In this document: positions 27,400 through 36,547 of the stretch, in pieces
How the letters are laid out: each line of letters starts with the position of its first letter
Numbering within the stretch: the first letter of the stretch is position 1
Assembly (NCBI GenBank): GCA_021162805.1
Contig: JAGGXZ010000081.1
Span: 1 to 64,000, forward strand
Length of the DNA: 64,000 nt
Source of the DNA: Candidatus Poribacteria bacterium
Lineage (GTDB): Bacteria > Poribacteria > WGA-4E > B28-G17
Direction of reading: 5' to 3'
The notes under the pieces: model-generated
The model's database searches: none
Seen by the model: the letters and a program-made list of their open reading frames with translations, nothing else
Told to the model about the DNA's origin: nothing
Made by a program: the position numbers and the translations under genes

Positions 27400-28596
27400 T
27401 TAAGGGGAGTGGGATTCGCCGAGGTAGGATAACCCCCTGTCCAGGTCCTCGATGATATCCCCCACATCCTCCAATCCCACCGAGAGCCTGATGAGGCCAT
27501 CCGTTATACCGAAACGCAATCTCTCCTCTCTCGGCACGGCAGCATGTGTCATAGATGCCGGATGTGAGATCAGGGTGCGGGTATCGCCCAGGCTTACCGC
27601 CAAGGTACACAATCTGAGTGAGTTCATCAGCTTCCTGCCGGCCTCCTCGCCCCCCATTAATTCGAAGGAGATCATTCCGCCGAAGAGCTTCATCTGTTTC
27701 AAGGCGATCTCATGTTGTGGATGGCTCGGGAGGCCGGGGTATCTGACCATCTTGACCGCCGGATGTTCCTCAAGAAATTTGGCGATTTCCATGGCGTTTT
27801 GCGAGTGAGCTCTCATCCTCAGCGGTAGGGTGTGTATTCCCCTCATGATCAGCCATGCGTTAAACGGACTCAAAACGCCACCGTATATCCTCAGCGTCAC
27901 CTTCCTGGCTTCCTCTATGAACTTTCTCCTTCCGATAATCGCCCCGCCGATTGCGTCGCCATGGCCGCAGAGGTATTTGGTCATGCTGTGTATCACCACG
28001 TCCGCGCCCAGCTCCAGCGGTCTCTGACCGCACGGCGTGGCGAAGGTGTTATCTATGAAGAGCGGCAAACCGTGTCTTCTGGCGATATCCGAAATGACCG
28101 CTATATCTATCACGTCAAGCGTGGGATTCGCCGGCGTCTCGATATAGATGAGCCGGGTGTTCGGATGAATGGCCTTCTCAAAGAGCGTCGGATTCGTCCC
28201 GTCAACGAAATCTACCTCCACGTCGAATCTCCTCAGGCTGTATGAGAGGAACTTGTAGGTTCCCGTGTAAACCCCTTTTGAACAGAGCACATGATCACCT
28301 GAATCCAGCACTGTGAGGAGGGCGATCGTCACGGCAGCCATTCCGGAAGCTGTGACCAGAGCCTCCTCGCCTCCCTCCAAGGCGGCGAGTTTTCTCTCGA
28401 GGGAAGCGAGGGTGGGGTTTCCCCATCTAGTGTAGACGTATCCCTCCATCTCCTCGGAGAAGATCGCCGCTCCCTGTTCGGCGTTTCGAAAGGCGAAGGT
28501 GGTGGCCTGGTATATCGGAGGTGCCACGGAACCAGTCGTCGGGCAGATCCCCTCGCCAGCATGTATGGCCAGGGTTGAAATTCCCTCCTTCCTCAA
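27400..28596 (-). CDS. Cys/Met metabolism PLP-dependent enzyme
   Basis: A 398-residue transsulfuration-family enzyme. VYTRWGNPT and GMAAVTIALL bind PLP, and SMTKYLCGHGDAIGG carries the Schiff-base lysine. Relatives are cystathionine gamma-synthase, cystathionine gamma-lyase, methionine gamma-lyase and O-acetylhomoserine sulfhydrylase; sequence alone does not separate these. Its ATG overlaps the preceding transglutaminase gene's stop by four bases, although no functional link is evident. Confidence 0.9.
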   Translation of the reverse strand: MRKEGISTLAIHAGEGICPTTGSVAPPIYQATTFAFRNAEQGAAIFSEEMEGYVYTRWGNPTLASLERKLAALEGGEEALVTASGMAAVTIALLTVLDSGDHVLCSKGVYTGTYKFLSYSLRRFDVEVDFVDGTNPTLFEKAIHPNTRLIYIETPANPTLDVIDIAVISDIARRHGLPLFIDNTFATPCGQRPLELGADVVIHSMTKYLCGHGDAIGGAIIGRRKFIEEARKVTLRIYGGVLSPFNAWLIMRGIHTLPLRMRAHSQNAMEIAKFLEEHPAVKMVRYPGLPSHPQHEIALKQMKLFGGMISFELMGGEEAGRKLMNSLRLCTLAVSLGDTRTLISHPASMTHAAVPREERLRFGITDGLIRLSVGLEDVGDIIEDLDRGLSYLGESHSP

Positions 28597-30128
28597 GGTT
28601 TCACCTCCAGCACCTCAATCGATAGCCTGTTGAGCGTTCTGAGCACGCCCTCGCCGAATTCCAGGGCCGTATCCGATTCCAGCTTCCCGCCGGCAAGCTG
28701 TATATGTGTGGCATCGGCCTGATATTCCCCCAGCGTTGGGTCCATACTGACCCATCTGCCGATATACACCTCAGGCCAGAAATGGTAGTAAAAGGCATCG
28801 CCTTGATAGACCAGTCCGGCGCATATCCTGGTCGGTATTCCCACCGACCTCGCCAATGCCGTGAAAAGGACGGTATGTTCGGTGCAATCCCCCTGCAATG
28901 TTTCAAGCGTGTTTTTCGCCGATCCGAAGCCTACCTTCAGGGATTTATCGTAGATATTTTCATAGACCCATCCGCATATCAGCTTCGCCGCGCGCCATGC
29001 GTTTCTTTCATCCCCTATGATCTCCTTCGCCTTCCTCTTGATATCCGGATCGTCCGACTGAACGTAAAGCGTGGATTTAAGGAACTGCGCCACCTCAGGT
29101 GAGGTGATAGGGGTCTGCGCCGATTTGGACTCATCCACGGGGGATCTATCGATCTCGAGGATCGCTCGATTCCCCCCCAAGAGTTTGATCCTCTGCTCCT
29201 GAGAGGGCACGAAGGCTTTGCCGATATCACCTCCCTTGAGGGTCACAAGGGCTTTCAGATGGTTGGGATGGCCGTATATCGGTTGGCCGGAGGGGAAGAG
29301 CTTAGTGTCGATTATCACATCTATCTCGCCAGCTTCGCCCAGGGCCTCTTTCATATCGGTTTTGACGAGCTCCATCTTCATCCCCATCAGCCCCATCATC
29401 TCCATTCTGTATGTCACCCCGTTTTCATCCAGCCATTCCCTGTTCTCGAGGCCGCCCATCATCTCCAGTTTATAGCTGACGACGTAGACGGGAATCTTTT
29501 TACCTTGGTAGTCTATCTTATCTCGGCGGAGGACGTTCACCTCAACTGGTATAGGCTTCAGCAGTTCCATGCTGAAGAGGTTCAGTCTATACTTATCCCC
29601 CACCTTGAGACCTCTTTTCAAGGCGTGATATCCCAACGCTTCCTCGAAGATCACATCATCCGGCAGCTCCACCTCTTCCTCAGCGGTTTTCCCGCCGAGT
29701 TGTAGCTTCACTCTCGCCCGTTTGCCTTCGATCCAGCCTTCGGTTTTTCTGATCTGACCGGGCTCGCTTATGCTGGAGATGAAATGCTTCGGCGCAAGAT
29801 CCATCCCCAGCAGCGATTCTTTGGTCTGGGAGAGTTCAAGCGATGTTCCCATCCGCCTGATCCTCATCCTCATCTCGGAGCGAATTCTGATGAATTTCTC
29901 ACCGTTACGGCGGATGATATCCGTATAGGTGTGAGAATACCCCACCTTAACACCTGATATCATCAGGCTCATCCATTCATCCTGTGGGAACTTCATGTGA
30001 GCAAGCTCCTCCTCCGTTATAAGGCCAAGGGCAAGAGGCGAAAGGAGAAGGCAGAGGGAAAAAGGTAGGAGGAAAGATATGAAGGTGAAAAGGGGATATA
30101 AGCTGTGATTCCGATCATCTCTCCACAT
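28593..30128 (-). CDS. Transglutaminase-like domain protein, exported
   Basis: A 511-residue protein with an N-terminal signal or anchor segment (LFTFISFLLPFSLCLLLSPLALG, near residues 13-35). Its C-terminal third has the papain-like transglutaminase core: Cys in LQGDCTEHTVLF, His in YYHFWPEVYI and Asp in SMDPTLGEY. Such proteins act as peptidases or cross-linkers in the periplasm; the substrate is unknown. Its start overlaps the glycosidase gene by 14 bases, so the block from 32115 to 27400 reads as one operon. Confidence 0.85.
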   Translation of the reverse strand: MWRDDRNHSLYPLFTFISFLLPFSLCLLLSPLALGLITEEELAHMKFPQDEWMSLMISGVKVGYSHTYTDIIRRNGEKFIRIRSEMRMRIRRMGTSLELSQTKESLLGMDLAPKHFISSISEPGQIRKTEGWIEGKRARVKLQLGGKTAEEEVELPDDVIFEEALGYHALKRGLKVGDKYRLNLFSMELLKPIPVEVNVLRRDKIDYQGKKIPVYVVSYKLEMMGGLENREWLDENGVTYRMEMMGLMGMKMELVKTDMKEALGEAGEIDVIIDTKLFPSGQPIYGHPNHLKALVTLKGGDIGKAFVPSQEQRIKLLGGNRAILEIDRSPVDESKSAQTPITSPEVAQFLKSTLYVQSDDPDIKRKAKEIIGDERNAWRAAKLICGWVYENIYDKSLKVGFGSAKNTLETLQGDCTEHTVLFTALARSVGIPTRICAGLVYQGDAFYYHFWPEVYIGRWVSMDPTLGEYQADATHIQLAGGKLESDTALEFGEGVLRTLNRLSIEVLEVKP

Positions 30129-32115
30129 CCAACACCCTCGCGTCGAATCCGTCCAGATCTATTGAGGATCTATCGCCGGCGATCGGAAGCGACTGGCCGC
30201 TGACCCTGTCCCTCAGGGATTTAGCCCCCTTCGGCGCCAGCAAGGTGACGGTCACGGGGTTAGCCGACGGGTTTATAAGCGTCAAGATCACTCCGCTTCC
30301 GGCTTCGAACCTGTAGCAGAGGACCGGCTCGGGTCTGACCGTAAGGGGACCGAGAAGCTTCGCCTCGACCAACTCGGGCGCTAAATCGAAAGCCCTCTTC
30401 ACCTTCTCGACCACCGGTGCGATCCGATCCCGTTGGGAAGCGCGCGAGTAGATACGATGACCTGTGGCGAAGTTCCACAATAACAGCTTTTCCGCCTCCC
30501 CGGTTTTCTCACCGTCCCAACTCTCGAAGTTGCTCATCTTCGGATAGACCACCCTGATGATCGGGTCCTGCAGGCGAAATTTGCTCCAGGAGTGTCCGTG
30601 CGAGAGGAAACCATCCACGAACTCCCTTGCTATATCAGCGCATCCCTCGGCCAGGATCACCGCCTCAGGCTTTACCTCGTCGACGGCGGCTCTGATCTTC
30701 TCAAGCATCTTCCTGATACCCCAGTTCCAGATATATGGGGAGGGATGGTGATGTTCGGGGTTATAACATGGATGATACTCCGTGGCACAGGTGGAGTCTA
30801 TGAACACCCCGTCCGCATCGAATCTCCTGATCAACTCAGCGCATATCCGCGCCAGCTCCTCCTGCCATCCTGAGCAGGCAGGGCACATATGCCAGAAGTT
30901 GTAATAGACCTCCAGGTAGCTTCCATCGGCGTTCATGATCGCCCATCTCTTCATATCAGGGCCTATCTTGGAGTACCTCCAGACGATTAACCCCTCAACA
31001 TAGAGCAAAACCCTGCCGCCGGCTTCATGAACCTTCTGAATGGCCTCTTTCAGCTCCTCATCCCCGCCCATGTCCGATCTCGGGAAGAGATAGTTGCCGC
31101 GGCTTACGTGGCTGCCATATCCGGTCTGATCATCGCCGGACCAGTAAGAGTGGTAATAGAAGAGATCGGTGAAGACGGTCCTATTCAACCTAAGCCCTTC
31201 CATCAAATCCTCAGTGAAATTCCCTTTGGATGAGGCTCCGTGTTCACCTATCAGGTATGTATGTCGGAACCACTCCGGTGAATTGCGAAAGGGCAGGCCT
31301 GATCGCCGTGTGCTGATGAGGTTTAACGCCCGCCATCTCGATCCGGTGAACGCCCCTACCAGGATCGGCCCGAGCGTAGAGCGTTGACCCGGGCGAAGGT
31401 AGACGGAGTGAATCTCGGAGACGAAATGGCCGAGGCAAGCCTCTCCGCCTCCCGCCGCGAAACGATCGCTTGAGATAAAGGAACGCATCGAGAACGGATT
31501 CTCTCCCGATCTGAGCCTCTCCTCGACGGCGGATTCATCCAGTAGATCGTTCCTGTTCTCATCTAGGATGTAAAACCCCTCGTTATTGCCCTCCTGAATC
31601 AAAAACGGGGCGGCGAGCTGTCCGATATAGCTCTGTCTATATCTTTCGCCGGCCGGTATGGTGAGCCCAGCTATCTGAGGCAGATGAACCCTATCGGATT
31701 CAATCGAGTCGACCACCGATCGGAGGAACATCGGCAGGTAGATCTCCATCTCCATCGGTTCGTCTCCCTCGTTCCATAGCGTCGCCGTCCACTGTATACC
31801 AACCGATATCGGCTCCACGAAGAGCTCCATCCTCAACGGCAATTCCTTGCAGGTCAGCCTCGCGCTGAGTCCTCCTTCCGGCGTTGATATGGCCTCAATA
31901 ACCTGGAAATGTCGCTGGGCGAAATAGGAACCGAAGAATCTGCCGCGCAGCACCTTGATGGCAAAGGGATTACCGACATAGGAGGCCCAAGATTGAGCGG
32001 GCGGATGTAGGTATTCGGTTCCGGTTTGGGCGTTCTGAAAACTTATCATCCGGATACCGGCGGAATCGGTTTGAATTTCGATCCTGGTTGACCCTCCAAT
32101 TATGACGAAGTCCAC
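30115..32115 (-). CDS. DUF6259-like (beta/alpha)8 glycosidase
   Basis: A 666-residue protein with an N-terminal beta-sandwich and a central barrel (GRVLLYVEGLIVWRYSKIG, then ADGVFIDSTCATEYHPCYNP, then VILAEGC), where Asp and Glu residues fit retaining glycosidase positions. The architecture resembles DUF6259/GH36-clan proteins. It starts at a GTG after GGAGGAAGGA. No signal peptide is apparent. The exact glycan is unknown. Confidence 0.62.
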   Translation of the reverse strand: MDFVIIGGSTRIEIQTDSAGIRMISFQNAQTGTEYLHPPAQSWASYVGNPFAIKVLRGRFFGSYFAQRHFQVIEAISTPEGGLSARLTCKELPLRMELFVEPISVGIQWTATLWNEGDEPMEMEIYLPMFLRSVVDSIESDRVHLPQIAGLTIPAGERYRQSYIGQLAAPFLIQEGNNEGFYILDENRNDLLDESAVEERLRSGENPFSMRSFISSDRFAAGGGEACLGHFVSEIHSVYLRPGQRSTLGPILVGAFTGSRWRALNLISTRRSGLPFRNSPEWFRHTYLIGEHGASSKGNFTEDLMEGLRLNRTVFTDLFYYHSYWSGDDQTGYGSHVSRGNYLFPRSDMGGDEELKEAIQKVHEAGGRVLLYVEGLIVWRYSKIGPDMKRWAIMNADGSYLEVYYNFWHMCPACSGWQEELARICAELIRRFDADGVFIDSTCATEYHPCYNPEHHHPSPYIWNWGIRKMLEKIRAAVDEVKPEAVILAEGCADIAREFVDGFLSHGHSWSKFRLQDPIIRVVYPKMSNFESWDGEKTGEAEKLLLWNFATGHRIYSRASQRDRIAPVVEKVKRAFDLAPELVEAKLLGPLTVRPEPVLCYRFEAGSGVILTLINPSANPVTVTLLAPKGAKSLRDRVSGQSLPIAGDRSSIDLDGFDARVLDVER

Positions 32116-32150
32116 ATCCTTCCTCCGGAATCGGGCCTTAGCTTTAAGCT

Positions 32151-32179
32151 AATATACCACAAATGGGGGAGAATATCAA
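32151..32179 (-). promoter_or_regulatory. Sigma-70 promoter for the 32115-27400 operon
   Basis: Minus-strand TTGATA, 17 bases, TATATT, about 35 bases before the GTG start. Confidence 0.65.
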
Positions 32180-32192
32180 GCGTCCTCTCCCC

Positions 32193-32315
32193 AGGGCTTT
32201 TCAATGATTTGGTATAATCAGGCATGATAGAAGGCACGCCCCTGTGCATGCCCTCGAGTCCGGCAGGCACGGAGGCTTATCACTACAGCGCTGGCGAAAA
32301 GCGTTGAAAACCCCT
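32193..32315 (+). repeat. Dispersed 124-bp repeat, copy 1
   Basis: The segment from AGGGCTTTTCAATGATTTGG to GCGTTGAAAACCCCT recurs as an inverted copy at 36131-36254. An internal part is itself palindromic (GGCATGCCCC and GCAGGCAC arms). The 312-base gap before tilS consists of this repeat plus a minus-strand promoter and little else. Confidence 0.75.
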
Positions 32316-32427
32316 TGTCCTTTCCCGCCGATTCTTTCCAATTCACCTGAATTATGATACAATTTTTCAGGGGAAGCCCCACGGATAACCGCTACGCTTA
32401 ATAACTAAACGTTGATTTTTGATAACC

Positions 32428-33834
32428 ATGCCGGGAAAGATCAAGGATTTCATCAGGAAAGTTAGGGAGACGATACGAGAGTACGGGATGATCCACGGTG
32501 GGGATAAAGTGCTGATCGCCGTTTCAGGCGGACCGGACTCAATGGCGCTGTTACGCTCTCTCGATCTACTCAAAGGGGAGCTGAACATCACCCTGCACAT
32601 CGCTCACCTGGATCATCGGTTCAGAGGTGAAGAATCCGCGGAAGATGCGAGGTTCGTCGCCGAAACAGCCCGTAAGCTCGGGATCCCGATCACCATCGAG
32701 CGGATAGACGTGCCGAAGTTCATCGAAGAGACGGGCCTCTCCGAAGAGGAGGGGGCCAGGAAAGTGAGATACGAATTCCTCAAGCGAACCGCCGATGCTA
32801 TAGGTGCCTCTAAGATCGCCCTGGGGCATACTGCCGACGACCAGGCTGAGACGGTGTTGATGCGGCTTATCCGAGGGAGTGGGATGCGCGGGCTTTCGGG
32901 GATACCGCCCGTCAGAGCAAGCCGTTTCATAAGGCCGCTTATAAGGATCTCCAGGAGACAGATCGATGAGTTCCTTGCCGAGATCGGTCAAAGCTACAGG
33001 ATCGACTCTTCAAACCTTGAGCCTATCTATGCCAGAAATAGAATTCGACTGGAACTCATACCCATATTAGCCCGATACAACCCGAATATCTCCTCCGTTT
33101 TGGCCAGAACGGGGGAGGTTTTGGCCACCGAGGACGATCTCCTTTCCCAGATCGCCGATGATGAGCTGAACCAAAGGTTGATCGAGCGGACAAAAACGTA
33201 TGTGAGGCTTTCCATTAGGGGGTTCAACGAACTACATATCGCTATCAAGCGGAGGATCATAAGGCGCACGATCGAGATGACAAAAGGTGACCTACTGAAT
33301 ATAGATCTGACGCATATCAATTCCGTCCTGCACATTATCTCCGGGGAGAAACCCAACTCGGAGGTGGATCTTCCCGGCGTTAAGGTGAAAAGGCGATACT
33401 CCGAGCTTATAGCTACGGTATGCCCTCAAAAGAGCACCCCTCCCTATCGATATACGCTCGATCTGCCGGGTGAGGTGGAGATACCGGAGGCGGGGTTGAG
33501 GATAACGACTGAGGTTGTGGATGTAAAGCCGGAGTTTGTGGGAGGAGAGGATACCGCCGTCCTGGATCTGGATAAGCTCTCTCCGCCTCTGATCGTCCGA
33601 AACAGACGTCCCGGAGACAGGTTTATACCGTTAGGGATGAAAGGCAATAAAAAGGTGAAGGATCTCTTCATCGACGAGAAGGTTCCTCCGGAACTAAGGG
33701 ATAAGGTGCCGATCTTACTGAGCGAGGGGGAGATCGTCTGGGTGGCAGGTTATAGAATCGATGAGAGGTTTAAGACAGGGGATGAAACGAAAAGGTTCGC
33801 CGTAATTCGGGTCAGTCGCCTTCAGCCCCAATGA
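32428..33834 (+). CDS. tilS: tRNA(Ile)-lysidine synthetase
   Basis: A 468-residue enzyme converting the anticodon C34 of tRNA-Ile2 to lysidine, so the tRNA reads AUA. The PP-loop motif is AVSGGPDSMALL. HIAHLDHRFRGEES and LGHTADDQAETVLMRLIRGSG follow, and a TilS C-terminal domain with RNRRPGDRF and RDKVPILL is present. The start is uncertain: no strong ribosome site is seen, and the ATG at 32428 is chosen over a TTG nine bases earlier. It lies between the two inverted copies of the 124-bp repeat. Confidence 0.95.
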   Translation: MPGKIKDFIRKVRETIREYGMIHGGDKVLIAVSGGPDSMALLRSLDLLKGELNITLHIAHLDHRFRGEESAEDARFVAETARKLGIPITIERIDVPKFIEETGLSEEEGARKVRYEFLKRTADAIGASKIALGHTADDQAETVLMRLIRGSGMRGLSGIPPVRASRFIRPLIRISRRQIDEFLAEIGQSYRIDSSNLEPIYARNRIRLELIPILARYNPNISSVLARTGEVLATEDDLLSQIADDELNQRLIERTKTYVRLSIRGFNELHIAIKRRIIRRTIEMTKGDLLNIDLTHINSVLHIISGEKPNSEVDLPGVKVKRRYSELIATVCPQKSTPPYRYTLDLPGEVEIPEAGLRITTEVVDVKPEFVGGEDTAVLDLDKLSPPLIVRNRRPGDRFIPLGMKGNKKVKDLFIDEKVPPELRDKVPILLSEGEIVWVAGYRIDERFKTGDETKRFAVIRVSRLQPQ

Positions 33835-33926
33835 CCGTGTGTTGAAGTGAGTTCCTGCCGATCCATTTGAACGGGAATGTCGTTTGTGATAGAATACGAG
33901 GAGAAGCCAGCAAGGGGGTGATGACT

Positions 33927-34703
33927 ATGTGGAAGATATCCGTTTCGGTCCTGCTGATGCTTGCACTCGTCCAGACCGGATCGGCGATCGAGCGCGAGGG
34001 ACTCGTCGGTCTGTGGCTCTTCGATGAGGGCGAGGGGGAGGTGTTAAAGGACCTTTCGGGGAACGGAAACGACGGGCAGATCGCCGGAGCCAAATGGGTG
34101 AAAGGCAAATTCGGAAAGGCACTGGAGTTTAACGGATCGGGTTACGTCGAGGTCCCGGCCTCAGATAGCTTAAACTCGATCGAAAAGGAGATCTCCGTTT
34201 TGGCCTGGGTGCAGGTGAAAAATTGGGCTAACTGGGCGAGGGTGGTGGCGAGAGGCAACTGGACGCCGGCTATGGATCAATACCAGTTTCTCCTTCTGTT
34301 GGGAGGTTCCACAGGGGATATAGGTTTCTGTGTCTCAATCAAGGGCGAAAGGGCGAAATATGCCGGGAAACCGGTGTTGAAGGTAAACCAATGGCATCAT
34401 GTTGCGGGTACCTCCGATGGACAACAGGTTAAGCTTTACGTTGATGGCGAATTTCTCGGCTCCTCCGCCTCGGCTGCTCCCATAAACAGGGTGGACGATG
34501 AGCCGCTGACCATCGGCTGCGGATATGCCAATAATTCCAGATCCAGTTTCTTTTCAGGGAATGTCGACGAAGTAGCGATATTCAGCAGGGCGCTTTCTCA
34601 AGATGAGATCAAAGAGCTGATGAACGGGCTTAAACAGTTGATCCTGGCCGTCGAACCCGAATCGAAACTGGCGACGGTCTGGGGTGAGGTCAAAGCGAAA
34701 TAA
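33927..34703 (+). CDS. Exported LamG (concanavalin-like) domain protein
   Basis: A 258-residue protein with a clear signal peptide (VSVLLMLALVQTGSA) and one LamG/concanavalin jelly roll that starts at GLVGLWLFDEGEG and includes WHHVAGTSDGQQVKLYVDGE. Such domains bind glycans. The ATG at 33927 lies six bases after GGGGGTG; an ATG two codons earlier is too close to that site. Its TAA overlaps the next ATG, so it is co-translated with the metal exporter, an unusual pairing. Confidence 0.8.
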   Translation: MWKISVSVLLMLALVQTGSAIEREGLVGLWLFDEGEGEVLKDLSGNGNDGQIAGAKWVKGKFGKALEFNGSGYVEVPASDSLNSIEKEISVLAWVQVKNWANWARVVARGNWTPAMDQYQFLLLLGGSTGDIGFCVSIKGERAKYAGKPVLKVNQWHHVAGTSDGQQVKLYVDGEFLGSSASAAPINRVDDEPLTIGCGYANNSRSSFFSGNVDEVAIFSRALSQDEIKELMNGLKQLILAVEPESKLATVWGEVKAK

Positions 34704-35371
34704 TGGATATATCGAAGATCTACCTCAGCACGGCCTTTCTGTTGGGTATGCTTCATACCCTTGAGCCGGGCCACGGCAAAAGCGTTATCGCCGCCTATCT
34801 GGTTGGAACAAGCGGCAGAACGCTGGATGCCGTTATACTGGGACTTATCACCGCCTTCACCCACACGTTCAGCGTTATAGTCCTGGGGGTGATCTTCAAA
34901 TTCGTCTCCGAGAAGGCATTTGTCGGGCCGGTGCAAACTTCTTTCCGGTTAATCGCCGGGCTGATGATCCTGGGCGTCGGCATATGGGTGCTTTACGGAG
35001 GGATTAAGGGGAGATACCACTCCCATCCGCATATACATCATGATCACGATCACCCTCATGGATATAGATATCCACAACTGATCCTGATGGGGTTTTCGGC
35101 GGGCATGGTTCCCTGCCCTGCCGGTATAGCTGTCCTCCTTTCGGCCATCTCATCTGGCCAGATCAACAGGGGGCTGATCCTGGTTTTGATCTTCAGCCTC
35201 GGCGTGGCCTTTACCATAACGACCATAGCGATCACTGCCGCCAACGTAGGAAGGATAGCCGAGATGACGATCGGCGGGAGATTTAATCGGTTTTTCATGA
35301 AGCTGCCGATCATCAGCGGCATCATTATCTCCCTTCTGGGACTTTACAGCCTGTTGAGGTTGGTGGTATGA
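34703..35371 (+). CDS. NicO-family nickel/cobalt exporter
   Basis: A 222-residue polytopic protein with about six membrane segments. The first helix carries LHTLEPGHGKS (HX4-type metal motif). A His-rich loop follows (HSHPHIHHDHDHPHG, about 105-120), and GFSAGMVPCPAGIAVL is a second hallmark. Members of the NicO/RcnA group export Ni or Co, while HupE/UreH relatives import. No RcnR-type regulator is adjacent. Confidence 0.88.
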   Translation: MDISKIYLSTAFLLGMLHTLEPGHGKSVIAAYLVGTSGRTLDAVILGLITAFTHTFSVIVLGVIFKFVSEKAFVGPVQTSFRLIAGLMILGVGIWVLYGGIKGRYHSHPHIHHDHDHPHGYRYPQLILMGFSAGMVPCPAGIAVLLSAISSGQINRGLILVLIFSLGVAFTITTIAITAANVGRIAEMTIGGRFNRFFMKLPIISGIIISLLGLYSLLRLVV

Positions 35372-35377
35372 GGATCA

Positions 35378-35464
35378 AAAGCTGCTAGGCCCCTCGGGGT
35401 CAACCGCGTCACGGTATGGCGGAAAATGAAACAGTATGGTATCCCACTTGACGAGCCCGACTGA
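35378..35464 (+). pseudogene. C-terminal remnant of an NtrC-type regulator
   Basis: The 28 codons before a TGA read as a Fis-type helix-turn-helix (LGVNRVTVWRKMKQYGI), very like the end of the regulator at 2866. Only the DNA-binding tail survives, immediately after the exporter stop, with no start or upstream domains. Confidence 0.65.
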
Positions 35465-35475
35465 TCCCACTCCAA

Positions 35476-36072
35476 TCAGCCGGTGATAATCCTCTTGATC
35501 TCCTGAAATCGTGGGCTCGACTCCAGATAGAAGCGTATCAGGCTCATCAATTGGACGTAGGATCTGAAACGGGAGGAGAGATCCGAAAACAGCATGAACT
35601 TCCCGCCGTCCAGACCGACGTAGAACTTGGAAACCTTCCCGTAGGATGAGCGTCCTCGTTCTATGTAGTAATCCAGAGGCGACTCAAAGGGCACAACTAT
35701 GGAGTCGAGGGTCATCAACAGGTAATCTCTATTCGCTCCTTTACGTATCCTCCTGAGGCTTTCTGGAAAGAGGCCGGCGATGAAGAGGGCATAATCGCCT
35801 ATGTACTGGTGGAGCGTGATCTCCCTCAAGGTGGAATCGCCTAAGGGGATCCTCTCGCCTTCCATCAGCATCTCGGCTATCTCCGTCACCCTCCTGCCGG
35901 CTGAATCCCTGATCATGTAGAGGTTGTCGATGTGGACGAACTTCGCCAGCACCTCATCGCAGAGATAGTTCTCCACATCCGTTGAGCATTGGGTGGAAGA
36001 GGTATAAACCGCCCTATCGATCGCCCACCGAAACAGCTTTATAAGAGGATGATCTCGGGGAATTCTCTTCAT
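35476..36072 (-). CDS. Hypothetical protein, 198 residues
   Basis: A soluble, charged protein without a recognised domain. Arg-rich helices and a FYVGLDGGKFMLFS segment are visible. It may start at the ATG at 36072 (preceded by GGGGAAG) or at a GTG 15 bases earlier. Its promoter has a consensus TATAAT, and the -35 box lies in the adjacent 124-bp repeat. Confidence 0.7.
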   Translation of the reverse strand: MKRIPRDHPLIKLFRWAIDRAVYTSSTQCSTDVENYLCDEVLAKFVHIDNLYMIRDSAGRRVTEIAEMLMEGERIPLGDSTLREITLHQYIGDYALFIAGLFPESLRRIRKGANRDYLLMTLDSIVVPFESPLDYYIERGRSSYGKVSKFYVGLDGGKFMLFSDLSSRFRSYVQLMSLIRFYLESSPRFQEIKRIITG

Positions 36073-36113
36073 CTCGCTTCCCCACACCCTCAGTCGGTGT
36101 GATGTTTATAAAA

Positions 36114-36142
36114 ATTATATCATAGGGGCTAGGGGTTTTCAA
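36114..36142 (-). promoter_or_regulatory. Promoter whose -35 lies in the dispersed repeat
   Basis: Minus-strand TTGAAA (36142-36137), 17 bases and TATAAT (36119-36114). The -35 hexamer is the conserved end of the 124-bp repeat; the other copy at 32193 has no matching -10. Confidence 0.65.
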
Positions 36143-36254
36143 CGCTTTTCACCGACACCGTAGTGGCAGGCCCCCGTGCCTGCCAGAATCGAGGGCATGC
36201 ACAGGGGCATGCCCCTACCTATGCTCGATTATGCCAAATCATTAAAAAAGCCCT
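36131..36254 (-). repeat. Dispersed 124-bp repeat, copy 2 (inverted)
   Basis: Reverse complement of 32193-32315 with scattered substitutions; the two flank tilS, the LamG gene, the exporter and the hypothetical gene. Confidence 0.75.
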
Positions 36255-36273
36255 CTCATAGGGGCGCTTGTCG

Positions 36274-36303
36274 TTGCAAACCTAGGGTGTGAAATGATAT
36301 AAT
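36274..36303 (+). promoter_or_regulatory. Sigma-70 promoter of mgtE
   Basis: TTGCAA, 18 bases, TATAAT. The start point would be near 36310, about 240 bases before mgtE. Confidence 0.6.
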
Positions 36304-36309
36304 TCTCCG

Positions 36310-36547
36310 CCGAAAAACCAATCTATCTTTCAGGAGGTAGACAAGGCAGAGATGGAAAGCGATTCTAGCAATCGGTGTGTAATACCCCGGCGGAACGTCG
36401 GGGTTCAAAGAGGAGGTGGGATGGAACGAAGATGATCTGTTGATTCATCCCTGCCTGATCTGTCCTGCCCTTTGACCCCGTCTGTTCCTCGCCGGGGATC
36501 GACTGGAGCTCCAGGATACGACAAGAACATGAAAGGAGGCGTTGACG
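36310..36547 (+). promoter_or_regulatory. Long structured leader of mgtE
   Basis: The untranslated leader holds a strong hairpin (CCCCGGCG, GAA loop, CGTCGGGG near 36390-36411) and purine-rich stretches. A Mg-responsive element would be expected for an mgtE leader, but I cannot match the M-box core motifs, so its class is open. Confidence 0.35.

Noticed and set aside
32193-36254. Composite transposon bounded by the 124-bp repeats
   Set aside because: No transposase or target duplication is visible, so only an inverted repeat pair is claimed.
36310-36547. M-box or yybP-ykoY riboswitch before mgtE
   Set aside because: Core sequences expected for these classes were not found; kept only as an unassigned leader.
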